Shown: positions 1-11,090 of the stretch, piece after piece
Position numbering within the stretch: the first letter of the stretch is position 1
Layout: every line of letters begins with the position of its first letter
From: Arctopsyche grandis
Taxonomy: Eukaryota > Arthropoda > Insecta > Trichoptera > Hydropsychidae
Direction: 5' to 3'
Length of the DNA: 64,000 bases
Assembly: GCF_051622035.1 (NCBI RefSeq)
Contig: NC_135366.1
Coordinates: forward strand, 10,106,001 to 10,170,000
The notes under the pieces: generated by a model
What the model was told of the DNA's origin: nothing
The model's input: only the letters and a program-made list of their open reading frames with translations
Databases searched by the model: none
Program-made: the position numbers and the translations under genes

Positions 1-154
1 TTACGCATTGTATACGATATTTTATCTCCAACGTAATGGCAGACGACACATTTACGTATATTGATGACCAAAATGAGCAATATGGCAAAGTATGAAAACG
101 ATCGGATAAGAGATAAAAATGACCACTGACACGAAAGCCACGTGAAACGTAAAG

Positions 155-290
155 GAGGTATGTAATAGTAAAAATGTGCCGGTGAGATGGATGAGTGTTG
201 CGCAAAACAGAGACGAGTGGAAGCGTGTTGGAGAGGCCTTCATCCAGCAGTGGATGGCGAATGGCCGTAAATGATGATGATGATATACAT
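155..290 (+). mobile_element. 3' end fragment of an RTE-like LINE
   Basis: The stretch encodes a degraded version of the C-terminal tail also seen on the minus strand at 53335-54165 (a methionine-cysteine-glycine-valine block, then an EWKR block, then AFIQQWMA). It ends in a short (GAT)n run, the usual 3' tail of RTE-type LINEs. It lies in the intron upstream of the exon at 497. Only the last part of the reverse-transcriptase ORF survives and the reading frame is broken. It is one of four copies in the window (also 10860, 36803 and 53335). Confidence 0.6.
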
Positions 291-496
291 AAAATTCCTG
301 AAATAGTTGTAAATGATAATACACATAAAGACTGCAGAAAATCGTGTCTTTCGAAAGACTGCAAAAAATCGAGGAAGGGGAGGGGGTTGGGGTTGGGGTT
401 GTATCGATAGGCTGAACTGCAAACGTAAACACGTCAAATAGAAAAGTCATATTGGAATGGAGTGGCATTTATATAGGTTATGTTGATTGTTTACAG

Positions 497-1316
497 CGGG
501 TCGGAGGAGGTGGCCGAGTCTGCAGAGCAAGCACAAGCGCACGCATTGTCGCTGTCAGTGCGCGTCGACGAGGGCGAGCGGACGTCCCCGACCACGACCA
601 CAGCCACAGCCACAGCCACGACTACCTCGCAGTGTGAACGAGACGCAGTCGTGGCGTCGACTGCCTTTTCCACGCCAGTGTCGGTCCCAATAACCCACCC
701 CCAAGAGCCACCCCCACCCCCTCCGTGCAGGCTTGAAGAAGCGGGGGTGCGCGCGCAGCCTCCCACCGCCCCCATGGAGAAACCCGCCCTCCCGCCCAAA
801 CCACCCCGCTCCCGCATCGGCGGCTTCCTGTCGCGATTCGCCAACTTTCGGTTCTCAGCGCGCAAGTCCAGCCAGAAGAAGAAGCCGGCTGAAGCAGTGG
901 TGGTGTCGCCGCTATCCAACAGCAACGGCAACGGCAACGGCAACAGCCACAATGATCGCCACAGTTCGCCGCAGCCTCAGCGCGAGACGTTGACTGAGCC
1001 GAAGACGGGTGGCGAGAGGGGTGCGAGTGCTGACAAGGAGACCACCCCCGAGTACGTGTACATCCCGTTGAAGGGCAAGGGGTGCGAGGGTAGGCCTCCG
1101 CTGCCGCCGGGGCGGGCGGGGCGCGCCCACTCCGGAGGGGCGCAGCCTCCGCCCGCCGGCCTGCTCGAGACCGATCTCGACACCCACACCACCAGGACTC
1201 TGCACGCCCCTGCCAGGACTCGCAGTCTTCTAGCTCTGCCGCCGCCGCCCCCCGACACCAGGACCCACAAGTCCATGGAGTACCTGCTCGACAAGGACAA
1301 CCTGCGCTGCATTGAG
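497..1316 (+). CDS. GC-rich internal coding exon, probably upstream exon of the AJM1-like gene
   Basis: An internal exon of 820 nt. It is bounded by a good acceptor (pyrimidine-rich TTGATTGTTTACAG just before 497) and a donor GAG|GTGGGT at 1317. The open frame runs through both junctions, so the upstream ATG at 480 is intronic rather than a start. The exon enters with two codon bases supplied from an earlier exon outside the window and leaves in phase 0. The 273 residues are low-complexity and proline-rich: a run of six prolines, an SH3-ligand-like KPALPPKPPR, a basic segment RIGGFLSRFANFRFSARK, an asparagine-glycine repeat, and the motif EYVYIPLKG. The exit phase matches the exon at 44877 (PPENDLQ) exactly, as does the exit of the alternative first exon at 43790. 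Membership in the same gene is therefore an inference from phase, strand and order. GC content is far higher than in the surrounding intron. Confidence 0.6.
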
Positions 1317-1468
1317 GTGGGTCACAATTTTCATTCTGTCCACATATGTACATGCATCCACACTCCTGTACACTATCTATTTACGTATGTTACCCAAATG
1401 AAGACCAAGGATGAAACATTCTTTCTTGAGCCTCTCGGTGTTATTATTTTGACAGCGAATCTTATTGA

Positions 1469-1570
1469 TAGAGGTAGGATAGTCACAGTGCTGTCCATTG
1501 TTCGGCAAACCTTTAACAATGCATTTACAACCTTTGAACAATACACGGCCTCCTCAGGCTCCGGTGACTA
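1469..1570. mobile_element. Short TIR element (MITE), 102 bp, with 8-bp target duplication
   Basis: The element begins TAGAGGTAGGATAG and ends GGTGACTA. It is flanked by perfect 8-bp direct repeats CTTATTGA at 1461-1468 and 1571-1578. The interior carries the GGCAAACCTTTAACAATG block shared with units 2 and 3 of the array at 1686-2558. TIRs starting TAGAG or CAGAG with 8-bp duplications fit the hAT superfamily. It has no coding capacity. Confidence 0.75.
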
Positions 1571-1685
1571 CTTATTGATGATGACAACGTTAAAGGATCG
1601 GCGATGAATTAATTGCCTCTAAGTGACCATTCGTACTGATTTTATCAGGACAGTACTGGTTTTGGAGTCTTATCAGTCCTGGGAA

Positions 1686-2558
1686 GTCATGATCAGAGAT
1701 TGGCGGCCAGTATTCTTTTATGCACAAAAAAATGGTTCACTTTTGTGAACTTTTTTTTTTGCTCTCTTGCTTTGTAGGACAATAGTAATTGAAAATAGTG
1801 AACCATTTTTTGTGCATGAAAGTAACTTCGACGCCGATCTCTGATCATGAGTAGAGGTAGGATAGCCAAGGGGCCGCTTATTGTTCCATTGTTGTAAATC
1901 CTTTGTAAAAAAGGTTCGGCAAACCTTTAACAATGCATTTACAACATTTGAACAATACGCGGCACGCTCTGGGTCCGGGCTTTAGTCATGAGTAGTCACT
2001 GGACCCAGAAGGTGCCGCGTATTGTTCAAAGGTTGTAAGTGCATTTTTAAAGGTTTGCCGAACCTTTTTTACAAAGGATTTACAACAATGAAACAATGGA
2101 TAGCACTGTGACTATCCTACCTCTAGTCATGAGCAGAGATAGGCGTATGAGGGTGCCCCATTGTCCATTATTATTGTGAACCTTTTTTTTGCTCTCTCGC
2201 TTTGTTGTTTGCCTTCTTTCCTGGAAAAGCACCCTCATGCGCCTATCTCTGATCATGAGTAAAAGGGTGGCGTTTGGACGATGTTTTATGCATAAAAAAT
2301 GATTCACTATTGTCATTTACTATTTGTCAACCATGCTTTTTTTCTCGTTTGGTTTGTAGCGGTCTATTGGTATTTGACGAGCGTCCAGCCAACGCCGAAG
2401 ACTAGTCATGAGTAGACTTCGGTGTTGGCTTGGTGCTCGTCAAATAACAATAGACCGCTCCATCAGAATATAAAGCAAGATAGAAAAAACGCATGATTGA
2501 CAAAAGTGAATCATTTTTGTGCCAAAAGCATCGTTCCAACGTCGTCTTTGGTAATGAG
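1686..2558. mobile_element. Tandem array of six short hAT-like MITEs separated by a repeated 8-bp site
   Basis: Seven copies of an 8-bp site delimit six units. Sites: GTCATGAT 1686, ATCATGAG 1844, GTCATGAG 1985, GTCATGAG 2126, ATCATGAG 2252, GTCATGAG 2405, GTAATGAG 2551. Units: 1694-1843, 1852-1984, 1993-2125, 2134-2251, 2260-2404, 2413-2550. Units 1 and 4 have inverted ends CAGAGATTGGCG / CGCCGATCTCTG and CAGAGATAGGCG / CGCCTATCTCTG. Units 2 and 3 are both 133 bp and inverted to each other, forming a long palindrome centred near 1988. Units 5 and 6 form a second palindrome centred near 2408. Interiors are related (a GTGAACCATTTTTTGTGC block in units 1, 5 and 6; a GGTTCGGCAAACC block in 2 and 3). 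Each unit looks like a separate insertion into a target copy made by its neighbour. Confidence 0.75.
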
Positions 2559-4770
2559 ATAAAACCAGTGCACTTTTTTATCTAATAGATGTAAAATAAA
2601 TAATTTGTATAGATCAAAAACCAATAAACCTTAAAATAATTTGTATAGATCAAAGACCAGTATAAACCAAAATTCAAAAAAGCGTTTTTAGATTTTTTCA
2701 ATAATGTATAATACGAATATTATTCAAAACAGTCGTACATTCATTAAGGGCTAATGGCTTCAAATTGAGAGTTTTGAGAAATAATATTAAGTGTATGAAT
2801 TCTGTGATTTATGATTATGTAAATATTCTTCTTTATTGTTGGTACTTTCTTTGTATTACTGAACGGAAATGGGTCATTTATAATTTTTTTTTACCCGAAC
2901 TGTTTCTTAGAAACGTAAAAAAACGCCGTAATTTACATTGAAATATAAAAGTGCGTTCAGGCTTTGTGAAATTGTTGGAATTCCCATATTTTAATGGATA
3001 TTTCGCTATTTATCCTTTATAAAATTGCACTTAAAAAATTTGGAACTATCGATCCTCACGATGAATAATGCTTTACTTTTAAATTACATGTAAATACCTA
3101 CATGTATAATGTATAAACTACATACATATGTTTGTATTTAACGAGACTGTTGTTGCGTTTTGTTTTACATATGTACATAATACCAGTCAATAAAAATCTT
3201 TTGTTATTACAGTTTCAATACATGGTCTATATATTAAATTTTACTGATTGACTGATACCGTTAATGAAAAATTCCAAGCTTATCGATCTTTCAAACGTTT
3301 TGAAAAATGGTTATGGGTTTCACTTTTTTGCTGTTTGCCTTTTTTTTTTAAATTCGATTCCGTTCGCCGAATTGCATGCATAAAATGCGATAATAACCGG
3401 CTTTGCATCAGGTGTCAAGTCTGTCTGTCTGTCTGTCTGAGGGGAAAAACACGATGCTAATTCAACCCGACACCACGTTTCCAATGTTGATTTATTCAGG
3501 GGCCACGTACGAACACCTATTGTCAATTCGAGTACAGTTATTTTCCGATTACAAACGCGGATGTGCATTCATAAATTATTCGGTTCGTCGGTTTCGGTAA
3601 CTATTTCGTACTACGAGTTCTTCAAACCAAACCGCACACAACAGTGTACAATACGATGCGGTCAAAGAATCGCTCTATTTCTTCAAATGGAGTTCAATGA
3701 ACAATAACATTTCTCACGGATACACATTTAAAGGTTTAGCCAGTGTCGTGTCGTGCCGGCAGTGTTGTAGCCGCTCCAAGGATATGTGAGACCGCTTTCG
3801 TGTGTAGCAATATGACCGGCAATGGTAAATAAAAAATGGCAGTGTCGCAATTTCGTACGAAATAGATGCTGATAAATGACATCATAGTGAAAGAAAAGAG
3901 GTCGAATTACGGCCGTTAGTTGAAAGTAGCCACAACGCAAATGCATTCACTCGTTTATGTAGTATAATAAAAACGAGAAACTTCTAATCCAAAAATTTAT
4001 CAAAAAAACATTAAAATTGCTTTCACTCCGATTGGACATACGCGACTGCGGAAGAAGCGATTAGTATTGCTATGCGAGCTATTCGCCTCTTATCGGAAGT
4101 GGAGTTCCCTGCATCATTCTCCTGTCCATCTTCTCTATGGCACTAGCTAACTGCTTCTTATCTCTCGCTTACGGCTACGTAACGCTTCTCAAACGCTGGG
4201 TCAACCTGATCTAACCTTATCATTCGAGCAATACCTCCGATAAGATAGTGTCACCAGCGAAAGCGAGCAGAACGTTAGTATCGCAGTAGTAGCCGGTGTA
4301 CTTTCGAAGCAGTTCAAAATGGATGCAGACAATCCGACCAACGTGAGTTTTGCAAAGTAGACCGTTTTAATTGATCCCGCTGGATAAATAAACATTTTTC
4401 CATGTTGTAATCTGTCGGGGGGCATGTGTTTCGAGGCACGCACGCAGCTGGAACAGTCGATACTGTTCTATTTTTACTCGCATCGTCAATTCCTCTGTTA
4501 CAACAGTGCGTTGTTTCTGCGACTTCTTTGAACCCGAAAATAGATAGTATTCGAATTGAATGCTTGTAGTTCTTTCTTTATTTTTTTTTTCGAACGCATA
4601 TAAAGACATTCGTGATGCGGACCTCTATTATACTCCAGCATTGATCAATGGGGTCATCTGGCAATTCCATTTCGTGCTCCACCATCAACTAGTTTTGCTC
4701 GCTTTAAACGAGGCTATCAATTTTGGTGGGAAACTCGCCGTTGACTGATCTCTCTCGTCCGTCAATGAAA
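2559..4770. other. Intronic stretch without genes
   Basis: AT-rich sequence with a (CTGT)n microsatellite at about 3417-3440 and a few homopolymer T runs. I see no ORF with protein-like composition and no splice-bounded exon. Confidence 0.5.
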
Positions 4771-5677
4771 TAGGCACTACGGAATGCCATACCGGTTTAC
4801 CGGTAAATCGTCAAAATTTAACCGTCGGTTAATACCGGTATTTACCGGATACTATTTTATCGCGAATTAAGTACATGTATAGGTATATAATTTAATAATA
4901 GACTAGTGGTTAGCATATAATGGTTTCTGCTGGCCAGACCTTGGATTTGTGACTCCAGTTCGATCGTTTCCTATCAGTGTTTGTCAATTTATGTGATTTT
5001 TTATTGAAACGGTTCCAATAAATTACACATTTTCTCGCAAAATCTCGAGTTTTCAGCAATTTCGAATTTTCTGAATTAAATTAAATTCTGCAAATTTACA
5101 AATGGATATTAGTTGATGTATTTATGTACTTTGTATAATATTAATAATATTTGTATCAAATGTACAATGTTTCTGGCCAGGAAGGCGCATTTGGGGTTAC
5201 CTGTTAGGCCTTCCTGGTATAAATTAAAGATAAAATAATACTACATTAAAAATATGTATATGCAAATGGCGTTTTGTGGATTTTGTTTATTAATACTGGA
5301 TTAAATGTGGCTATTTCAAATTGATAAAATCATTGGCAATACAAACCAACCAAATCGTAATAAATGCGATCAGACGGTTTTTCCAATTATGATAGAAACT
5401 TTCAAATACTCCAAACTTTAAATAAATAAACATGATTGGTTAAAAATATTTTTTTTTATTATTACGAATTAACTTTAATGCATTTATATGAAATTATTCA
5501 CCTGAGATTTATTATTAATTATTTACGATTTAATCTAGGTTAACATTTTTAGAAAAAGTAACCACATACACAAAAAAACTATTTTCATTTACCGGTAAAT
5601 ACCGGTAAACTGGTAGTAGGAAAAAATCATTTACCGTTTACCGGTTTATGAAATTTAACGATAAATTGCAATCCCTA
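4771..5677. mobile_element. Non-autonomous hAT-like element with ACCGGTAAA subterminal repeats, interrupted by a SINE
   Basis: The left end reads TAGGCACTAC and the right end, reversed, TAGGGATTGC. Both ends carry clusters of ACCGGT / ACCGGTAAA (about 4790-4850 and 5590-5650) in inverted arrangement. The element has no transposase ORF. Its interior holds a tRNA-derived SINE (4902-5232). I could not find a convincing 8-bp target duplication, so the exact boundaries are approximate. Confidence 0.5.
4902..5232 (+). mobile_element. tRNA-derived SINE, head partly deleted
   Basis: It begins ACTAGTGGTTAGCATATAAT, the tRNA-like A-box end, but the B-box segment is missing. The body continues CTGCTGGCCAGACCTTGG, then a GATCGTTTCCTATCAGTG block and ATTGAAACGGTTCCAA. 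The 3' end folds into a 41-nt hairpin at 5177-5217 (CCAGGAAGGC with GCCTTCCTGG). Related copies lie at 6833, 9015, 18553, 20604/21302, 33638 and 42525. It sits inside the hAT-like element 4771-5677 and is therefore younger than it. Confidence 0.65.
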
Positions 5678-6832
5678 ATGTGCACGTACACAACATGTCG
5701 TCCATATTTTTTTCTATCTCAACTGGGTGGCGCCTCCTTATCACGATGTTATCTTGTCATTTGGTAGTATCAAGTGCTCGAAACATTTTTTTTCGTGTGA
5801 AAAACAAAGAATGAAAAGTGCAAAGGGCGATTTGCTTTCGTTTCCATTCCGTTTCAACACATGGCTCGCAAATGATCACAATTCCGACCTTTTATCCTCG
5901 GGCGCAACATCCGTTGTGCTTTCACAATGGGAAAACTGTTTGTTTTCCCGTGCGCTTTTCTCTTCAGCTTTTCATACTCGATGAATAGGCCCACTGCAGG
6001 TATTGCCTGCTTTTAAGCTTTGATGAAGACTTACATCCGAGGCAAGATAAAAACTACCACATCGTAAAAGTCATCCCGGCGAACTGTACATGTACCTATG
6101 TATATAAAACAGTGCAGATATGTATTCCGGTTGTTAAAACGAAATTGAAAAAAAAAATGCTTCACTTACCTTGAAGTACGAATCTGCACGATCGATCTGA
6201 GATACATATGTGCATTTTAAATTTCTCTCAACGGCAAATATTCAGTTGAAATTTGTTTTTTGACTCCCAAAGTAGCATCAAATTCCGATATCGACCTTGG
6301 ATACCCTGACGAAACAATCAATCGCCTGAATGTTTATCTGAATTTTGAACGCGTATAATTTTACTGCGTAGGCCATGTGATGGGATGTAAATATTTAAAA
6401 AAAAATGTATAAACTCGCTGCTAATATTTAGTATATTTGCGAGAATTATTTATAAAATTTTGTTTTGGGGTATTTATTGATTGATTTTAATGTATTAAGA
6501 TACCTATCTTACCAAGCACGGAAGGTGCATGTAAAAGGTCAAAATACACAACCAACGATTTCTGGAAAAGAATATGTTTTTTTAACTATGTATGGTTATT
6601 GTTTATACAAAATGTTTCGATAAGCTATAAATAAATCAGTGTTATAAAATACGTAAGTATTTTTATCTGTAAGGAACATTACTGATAAGGAGACCAAAAA
6701 AAAGGTCTTGAACAAAATTGTATTCCGCTAGATATGAAGTATGATTTATTGGAAACTAATCGCATAGCGTGCTAATGTTCGGCCTTACAAACGTGATAAT
6801 AACCACCAACATATATTATATTATATATAATA

Positions 6833-6995
6833 CCAACAACTTGGGGATCACGGATTCGAGTCCTGATCCAGTGTTGCTGACCAGACCTGGGATATACATA
6901 TGTATCTGACTCCAGGTCGATCTTTTCCTATGAGTGTTCGCCAATGTATCTGATTTCATTGATGAAACGTTCCTACCAAATTGGCCACCTACCCT
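6833..6995 (+). mobile_element. Truncated copy of the tRNA-derived SINE
   Basis: It carries a B-box-like GGATTCGAGTCCTG, then GTTGCTGACCAGACCTGGGA, a CTCCAGGTCGATC block and the conserved GAAACGTTCCTACCAAATTGG. It ends before the 3' hairpin. No intact tRNA fold is present, so this is a SINE fragment and not a tRNA gene. Confidence 0.55.
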
Positions 6996-7472
6996 CATTT
7001 GTCGCCATTATTAAAATTTATTATATAGGTAATATATATTATAAATTTATATATAGTACATTAGATATGGATATACATACAAAGTTGGCCATAGTTGTCG
7101 CCTCGGGACAATCCCGTAATGACATCATGGTAAAAATAAATTTGAATAATAATAAAATAATAACCATGTGTCCAATTTATTTTCAAGATCATCTTGTTAA
7201 AATAAACTGACATTGGCGTAATTCGATAAGCCGATATTATTGTTCGATTACGATGTTCTAACGGCCCCAAAATCGAGATAAAATAACAATCGCTCATCCG
7301 GTAGTTCGTTTGAGTTTTATTTTTGTTCAAAACAATTCGAGACTGCTTGTCAGTTCGCTTATTTGATAGGCGATGAATTCCGCAAAATCTACTTATAAAT
7401 ATATGTATGTATATACAACAGGTAAGACACAGGCTAGGTTTGTGAAGTAATTCTCAATAAGGGTGTGGAGCA

Positions 7473-7641
7473 GTGGCATGCCGTTGAATTCTCCCTGTTT
7501 TTGTCGCACAGTCTTACTAACGTGAGTGCGAGCAGAACTCGAGGGGACTAGGTGACGTCATTCGAGTCTCCTTGTATCCTGCTCGCACACACGCAAGCAA
7601 GGCTGTGCGACAAAAACGGGGGGAATTTCACCGCACGCCAC
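7473..7641. mobile_element. Foldback element with arms of about 65 bp
   Basis: The left arm starts GTGGCATGCCGTTGAATTC and includes GTTTTTGTCGCACAG. The right arm is its imperfect reverse complement and ends CACCGCACGCCAC at 7641. Between the arms lies GCAGGATACAAGGAG (reversed), which shares GCGAGCAGGATACAA with the large palindrome at 31612-32250. A CAG directly precedes the left arm, as in hAT-type ends. It has no coding capacity. Confidence 0.65.
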
Positions 7642-9014
7642 CCATGTGGAGAGTCTCACTTTAGTTTCGATCAACGTTTCAGCGTTGTAACGATTCATTA
7701 TACCGTCCGTAAAGAAGTTTTACTTAAAAAAAAAAAAAAACAGGCAAGAATACAGCACAGCGCCATTGGGGATGAATGATACGGGTCATAAATGTCATTT
7801 CACAGATGGATTCACCCAAAATTGAAAACCCTCAGTATTATAGTGACACTTTTTTTCGTTTTTGCACATTTTATGTATTACAACAGTGTGCGTTTCCCAC
7901 GAGTATACCCGGCTTATGATTAATCCGTGCTGTCGCTCCGCTCACAGTTAACCCTTTCACGCGCGACCAATTCCCGAACGCGTTTCGGGGGATAATCTGT
8001 CGATTCAACGAATGGCACGTCGCATTCATAGAAACCCACGAGCCCGTTGTTGGCGACTGTTTAACCACTTAATTCAATTAAGTCCAATGAACGCGGCGCA
8101 TTTGTATCTGGATACAAAGGGGAGTATGTACCATGTACAATGTACGTGGATGTTATGTATCGCCCTCGGTCGTCCGTCTCCATATAACACCCATAGATCA
8201 TTTTTGTACGATGACCATTGGCAGTGTGTCTTGTTCGAGGCACTTTCATCCCCATTAATATATTTAACAAGATCAGAGTTGTTGTCGGGTCTCGGGGATC
8301 TCGCTCCCATCCCGGACCACGTCTCCTCTAACTCATTGTATCGACACAATGGGCATCGTTCTCATGATTTTATTAATGTTATTATATGCTCGTGTGTATG
8401 TATATATGTATATATTTTCGAGGTGGTTCAATTGTCAAAGATGGATATAAAATACAAAGCATTTTATCATTCAAAGTCAGACAATTTATTTCTAGATAAA
8501 GCTTATCATTGCGTTCATTTTTTTCAATTGCATCACTTTCATTATCCATAAGGAATTTTCTATTTTTGTCTGACCTTTTTTTTTAAATGGCCTGTGAAAT
8601 TTCTGGAATCGTTTTGTGTTGGTCTTCTATGTAAATATGTACAAGGATAAGCAATGTGATATTTTGTCTTCCGAACGTAACTTGTTTTTAAATATAGCGT
8701 AGATATGAGCCGACTGAATATGCCGAAATCCTTTTAGTATTATAATTGTATACTGATATATGCGTGTGTGATTTATGTACAACTGCCACATTGATACTAT
8801 GTACGTCATTAATTATCTTTTAATCATTAAGGTCGGCGTAATTTTACAGAACATATGATAAACAATCACCTAGAGGCTCGAGTCCGATTCAAGTATGTTT
8901 TGTAAATTGACAGATCTACATAGATGTCAGTTATCAATGTTGCAATTTGAGATATGCTCTCTTTTAATCTAAAATCAATTTAGTTAGTACCTGTTTATTT
9001 ATTTTATAGTACAT

Positions 9015-9372
9015 ATACATACATCAAGAAGGCCTAACAGATAGACCCCAATGCGCCTTTCTGGCCAATTATAAACATCGATAAACAATTTACAGAGCAT
9101 CATAGAGAAATCTATGGATGAATTTGACAAATGTTTGCAGCATTCTACCAATCAGCGAATTCTAGGTACCGAAAAACTTGCGAGGAACATGTAAAGGCTG
9201 CCAATTTGTTTGAACCGTTTCAATGAAAATCAGATAAATTAGCAAACTTTGATTGGAAACGGTCGACCTGAAGTCACATATCCAAGTTCTGGCCAGCAGC
9301 AACCGGAGGGATTGAGCCCGTGACCATTCGGTTTGAAACCATTGCATGCTAACAACTTATCTGTACTGCTAG
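9015..9372 (-). mobile_element. Nearly full-length tRNA-derived SINE
   Basis: On the minus strand the order is: ACTAGCAGTACAGATAAG, TTGTTAGCATGCAATGG, a B-box-like GGGCTCAATCCCTC, CGGTTGCTGCTGGCCAGA, the GTCGACCGTTTCCAATC block, and TTCATTGAAACGGTTC. It ends with a 3' hairpin at 9024-9064 and an AAATAAATAA tail. This copy shows the complete element order best: tRNA head, body, hairpin, tail. Confidence 0.7.
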
Positions 9373-9526
9373 TTTGAGTACATTTTGTTAGAGCAGACGA
9401 ACGGTATTCCAAAAAAATAAAATTAAGGTAATTCAAATCAAATGTAATTCCTGTCTTAATTTCATCATCCCCGATTTCATAAAGTACAATACTAGCTGTA
9501 TTATACTTTTTATTTACATATATACT

Positions 9527-9888
9527 ACTAGCTGAACCTGGCATGCGTTGCACTGCCACAATAACGCATGTAATTCCCGTCCCGAGTTAAAGTCGTTGTA
9601 ACTTATTAAGCGTTTAACAGCGGAAAAACGCAGGCGGCAAACACATTTGAAATTATTCAATTACTCTAACAACGGAGGTGGCGACGCGAAAACATTTAGA
9701 AGTATTGCATTGCAATGCCACTCATTCCTGTTTTCATTCCCGTTTTTGGGCGATTTTTTAAGAGAAACCATCGCAGAGATACACAATAACTCATGTAAGT
9801 TTCATCGCAATCGGTTGAATGGTATGGGAACGCATACGTGATAGACAAGCAGACAAACAGACATTCATTTGTATATATGTATATATAG
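9527..9888 (+). repeat. Interspersed repeat of the ACTAGCTGAACC family, copy 1
   Basis: It starts ACTAGCTGAACCTGGCATGC and ends with AAGCAGACAAACAGACATTC followed by an AT microsatellite. A second copy at 60561-60829 has the same order of blocks (GGCATGCGTTGCAATGCC, AATTCCCGT, AATCGGTTCAGTGGTTTAGG, ACAGACAGACAGACATGC). The 'cat-cag-aatcggtt' and ACAGACA blocks resemble 3' ends of arthropod LINE elements, but I cannot assign the superfamily with confidence. Confidence 0.5.
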
Positions 9889-10080
9889 GTTTATAAATTT
9901 AGGTATATTGTTAACATATTCATATAGGCTATTTGATATATCTTTTGTATAATAATTTTATTGTAATTACCTATGTAAATAGGCGTTTATAGATGTAATA
10001 TTATACGTTGCCATGACTAAAGGTATTGAATCCTCTCATATGCCGAGAGGTAGGCCAGAAATCTTGACTTTTAGGAGCGG

Positions 10081-10270
10081 TCATAGCGGTGTCCCAGAAC
10101 CGCTTTCGACTTCCATCAAACTCGAAGAGTGTATTGTTGAGGTCTGCGTGTCCTGAATGCAGACACAGAGCCGACTCAAGTGCTCATTTCCTTGACACTG
10201 TCCGTCAAACTTATCGTATTCCATATTAGGTGTACCATCGCCGACAGCATAACAAGTGGGGGGACCCACC
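10081..10270 (-). CDS. Possible terminal coding exon, unidentified
   Basis: On the minus strand an acceptor-like TGAAGTATTACAG is followed from 10270 by an open frame of about 63 codons ending in TGA at 10081. The product is cysteine-containing (CYAVGDG, then a GQCQG block, then CVCIQDTQ) and its composition is protein-like, with GC content above the neighbours. No start codon or upstream exon is evident and I do not recognise the family. It could be the last exon of a gene nested in the giant intron, a processed relic, or chance. Confidence 0.25.
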
Positions 10271-10859
10271 CTGTAATACTTCACAAAATACTCCATCGAA
10301 AATATTCAAGGCGTCGCGTCGCCCCATAAATATTTATACAAATTTGCTCGTTTTTATCTCTTTTGCCTCTTTAGCGAAGGCGGCCGACGAAAATAAATCG
10401 GATGGCGTCTTAGGAAATTCCCGTCGGGTGAAATTCGGTCAATTTCGAAACTGTGAGGCATCTCAGGGCCGTTAATCACTTCCTATACATTGTACATTAT
10501 TTTTCGGAATCGTGCTGTAGTAGCCTGAAATTCCCTGTCGTGCTGTCAATAAGTGACGTAACGATTTCTTGCAAATCCGATAAAATTCTTATCTGAAAGT
10601 AATTGGGAGATTTACATCAGAAAAACACTCTCCGACAGTAACATTTTCACTTATCAAAGTCTGTAGATAATTTTTTATCGATTTTTTTACCAGTTTTTTT
10701 TTGTCGATATTAACAGTTGATTTTAAAACCTAACTTCAATCTACATATGTATGTGTATTTGTTGCGTTCAGAATTTTAACCGTCTACTTAAAATATTTTA
10801 TAGTTATATAATGTGTATTGAAGAGAAGGGATAGAAAACGGAGTACGTAAATGAAAAGT

Positions 10860-11090
10860 ATGATAAAGGTAGTTGATATAATGGTTAGAGTGAAGATATC
10901 GAAATGGTAATGGGCAGGACACGTAGCTAGAAGAACGGATGAAACAAGTGATCAAATGGTACCTGAGAGACTGTAAAAAGTCAAACAAATTTGTGTGGGA
11001 TGAAATGGATAAGAGTTGCCCAAAACAAATGGAAGTTAGTTTGAGAGGCCTTAATCCAACAGTGAATGGCGAATGACTGTAAATGATGAT
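10860..11090 (+). mobile_element. Decayed 3' fragment of the RTE-like LINE
   Basis: Blocks AATGGTAATGGGCAGGACAC, GTAGCTAGAAGAACGG, GGATAAGAGTTGCCC and GAGAGGCCTTAATCCAACAG match the copies at 36803 and 53335 after reversal. It ends TGTAAATGATGATTAAAG, the (GAT)n-type tail. Frames are broken by indels and stops. Confidence 0.6.

Noticed and set aside
480..496. ATG at 480 as translation start of the GC-rich exon
   Set aside because: It lies in the pyrimidine-rich acceptor region directly before the AG at 495-496, so it is more likely intronic.
622..1353. 243-codon minus-strand ORF
   Set aside because: It is the antisense of the GC-rich exon 497-1316; cysteine/serine/arginine-rich wording is typical of antisense to proline-rich coding DNA.
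8012..8551. 179-codon plus-strand ORF, the longest non-transposon ORF in the giant intron
   Set aside because: Its composition is what random translation of this base composition gives (runs of C/V/I/Y from TATG microsatellite), no domain is recognisable, and a second ORF overlaps it on the other strand.
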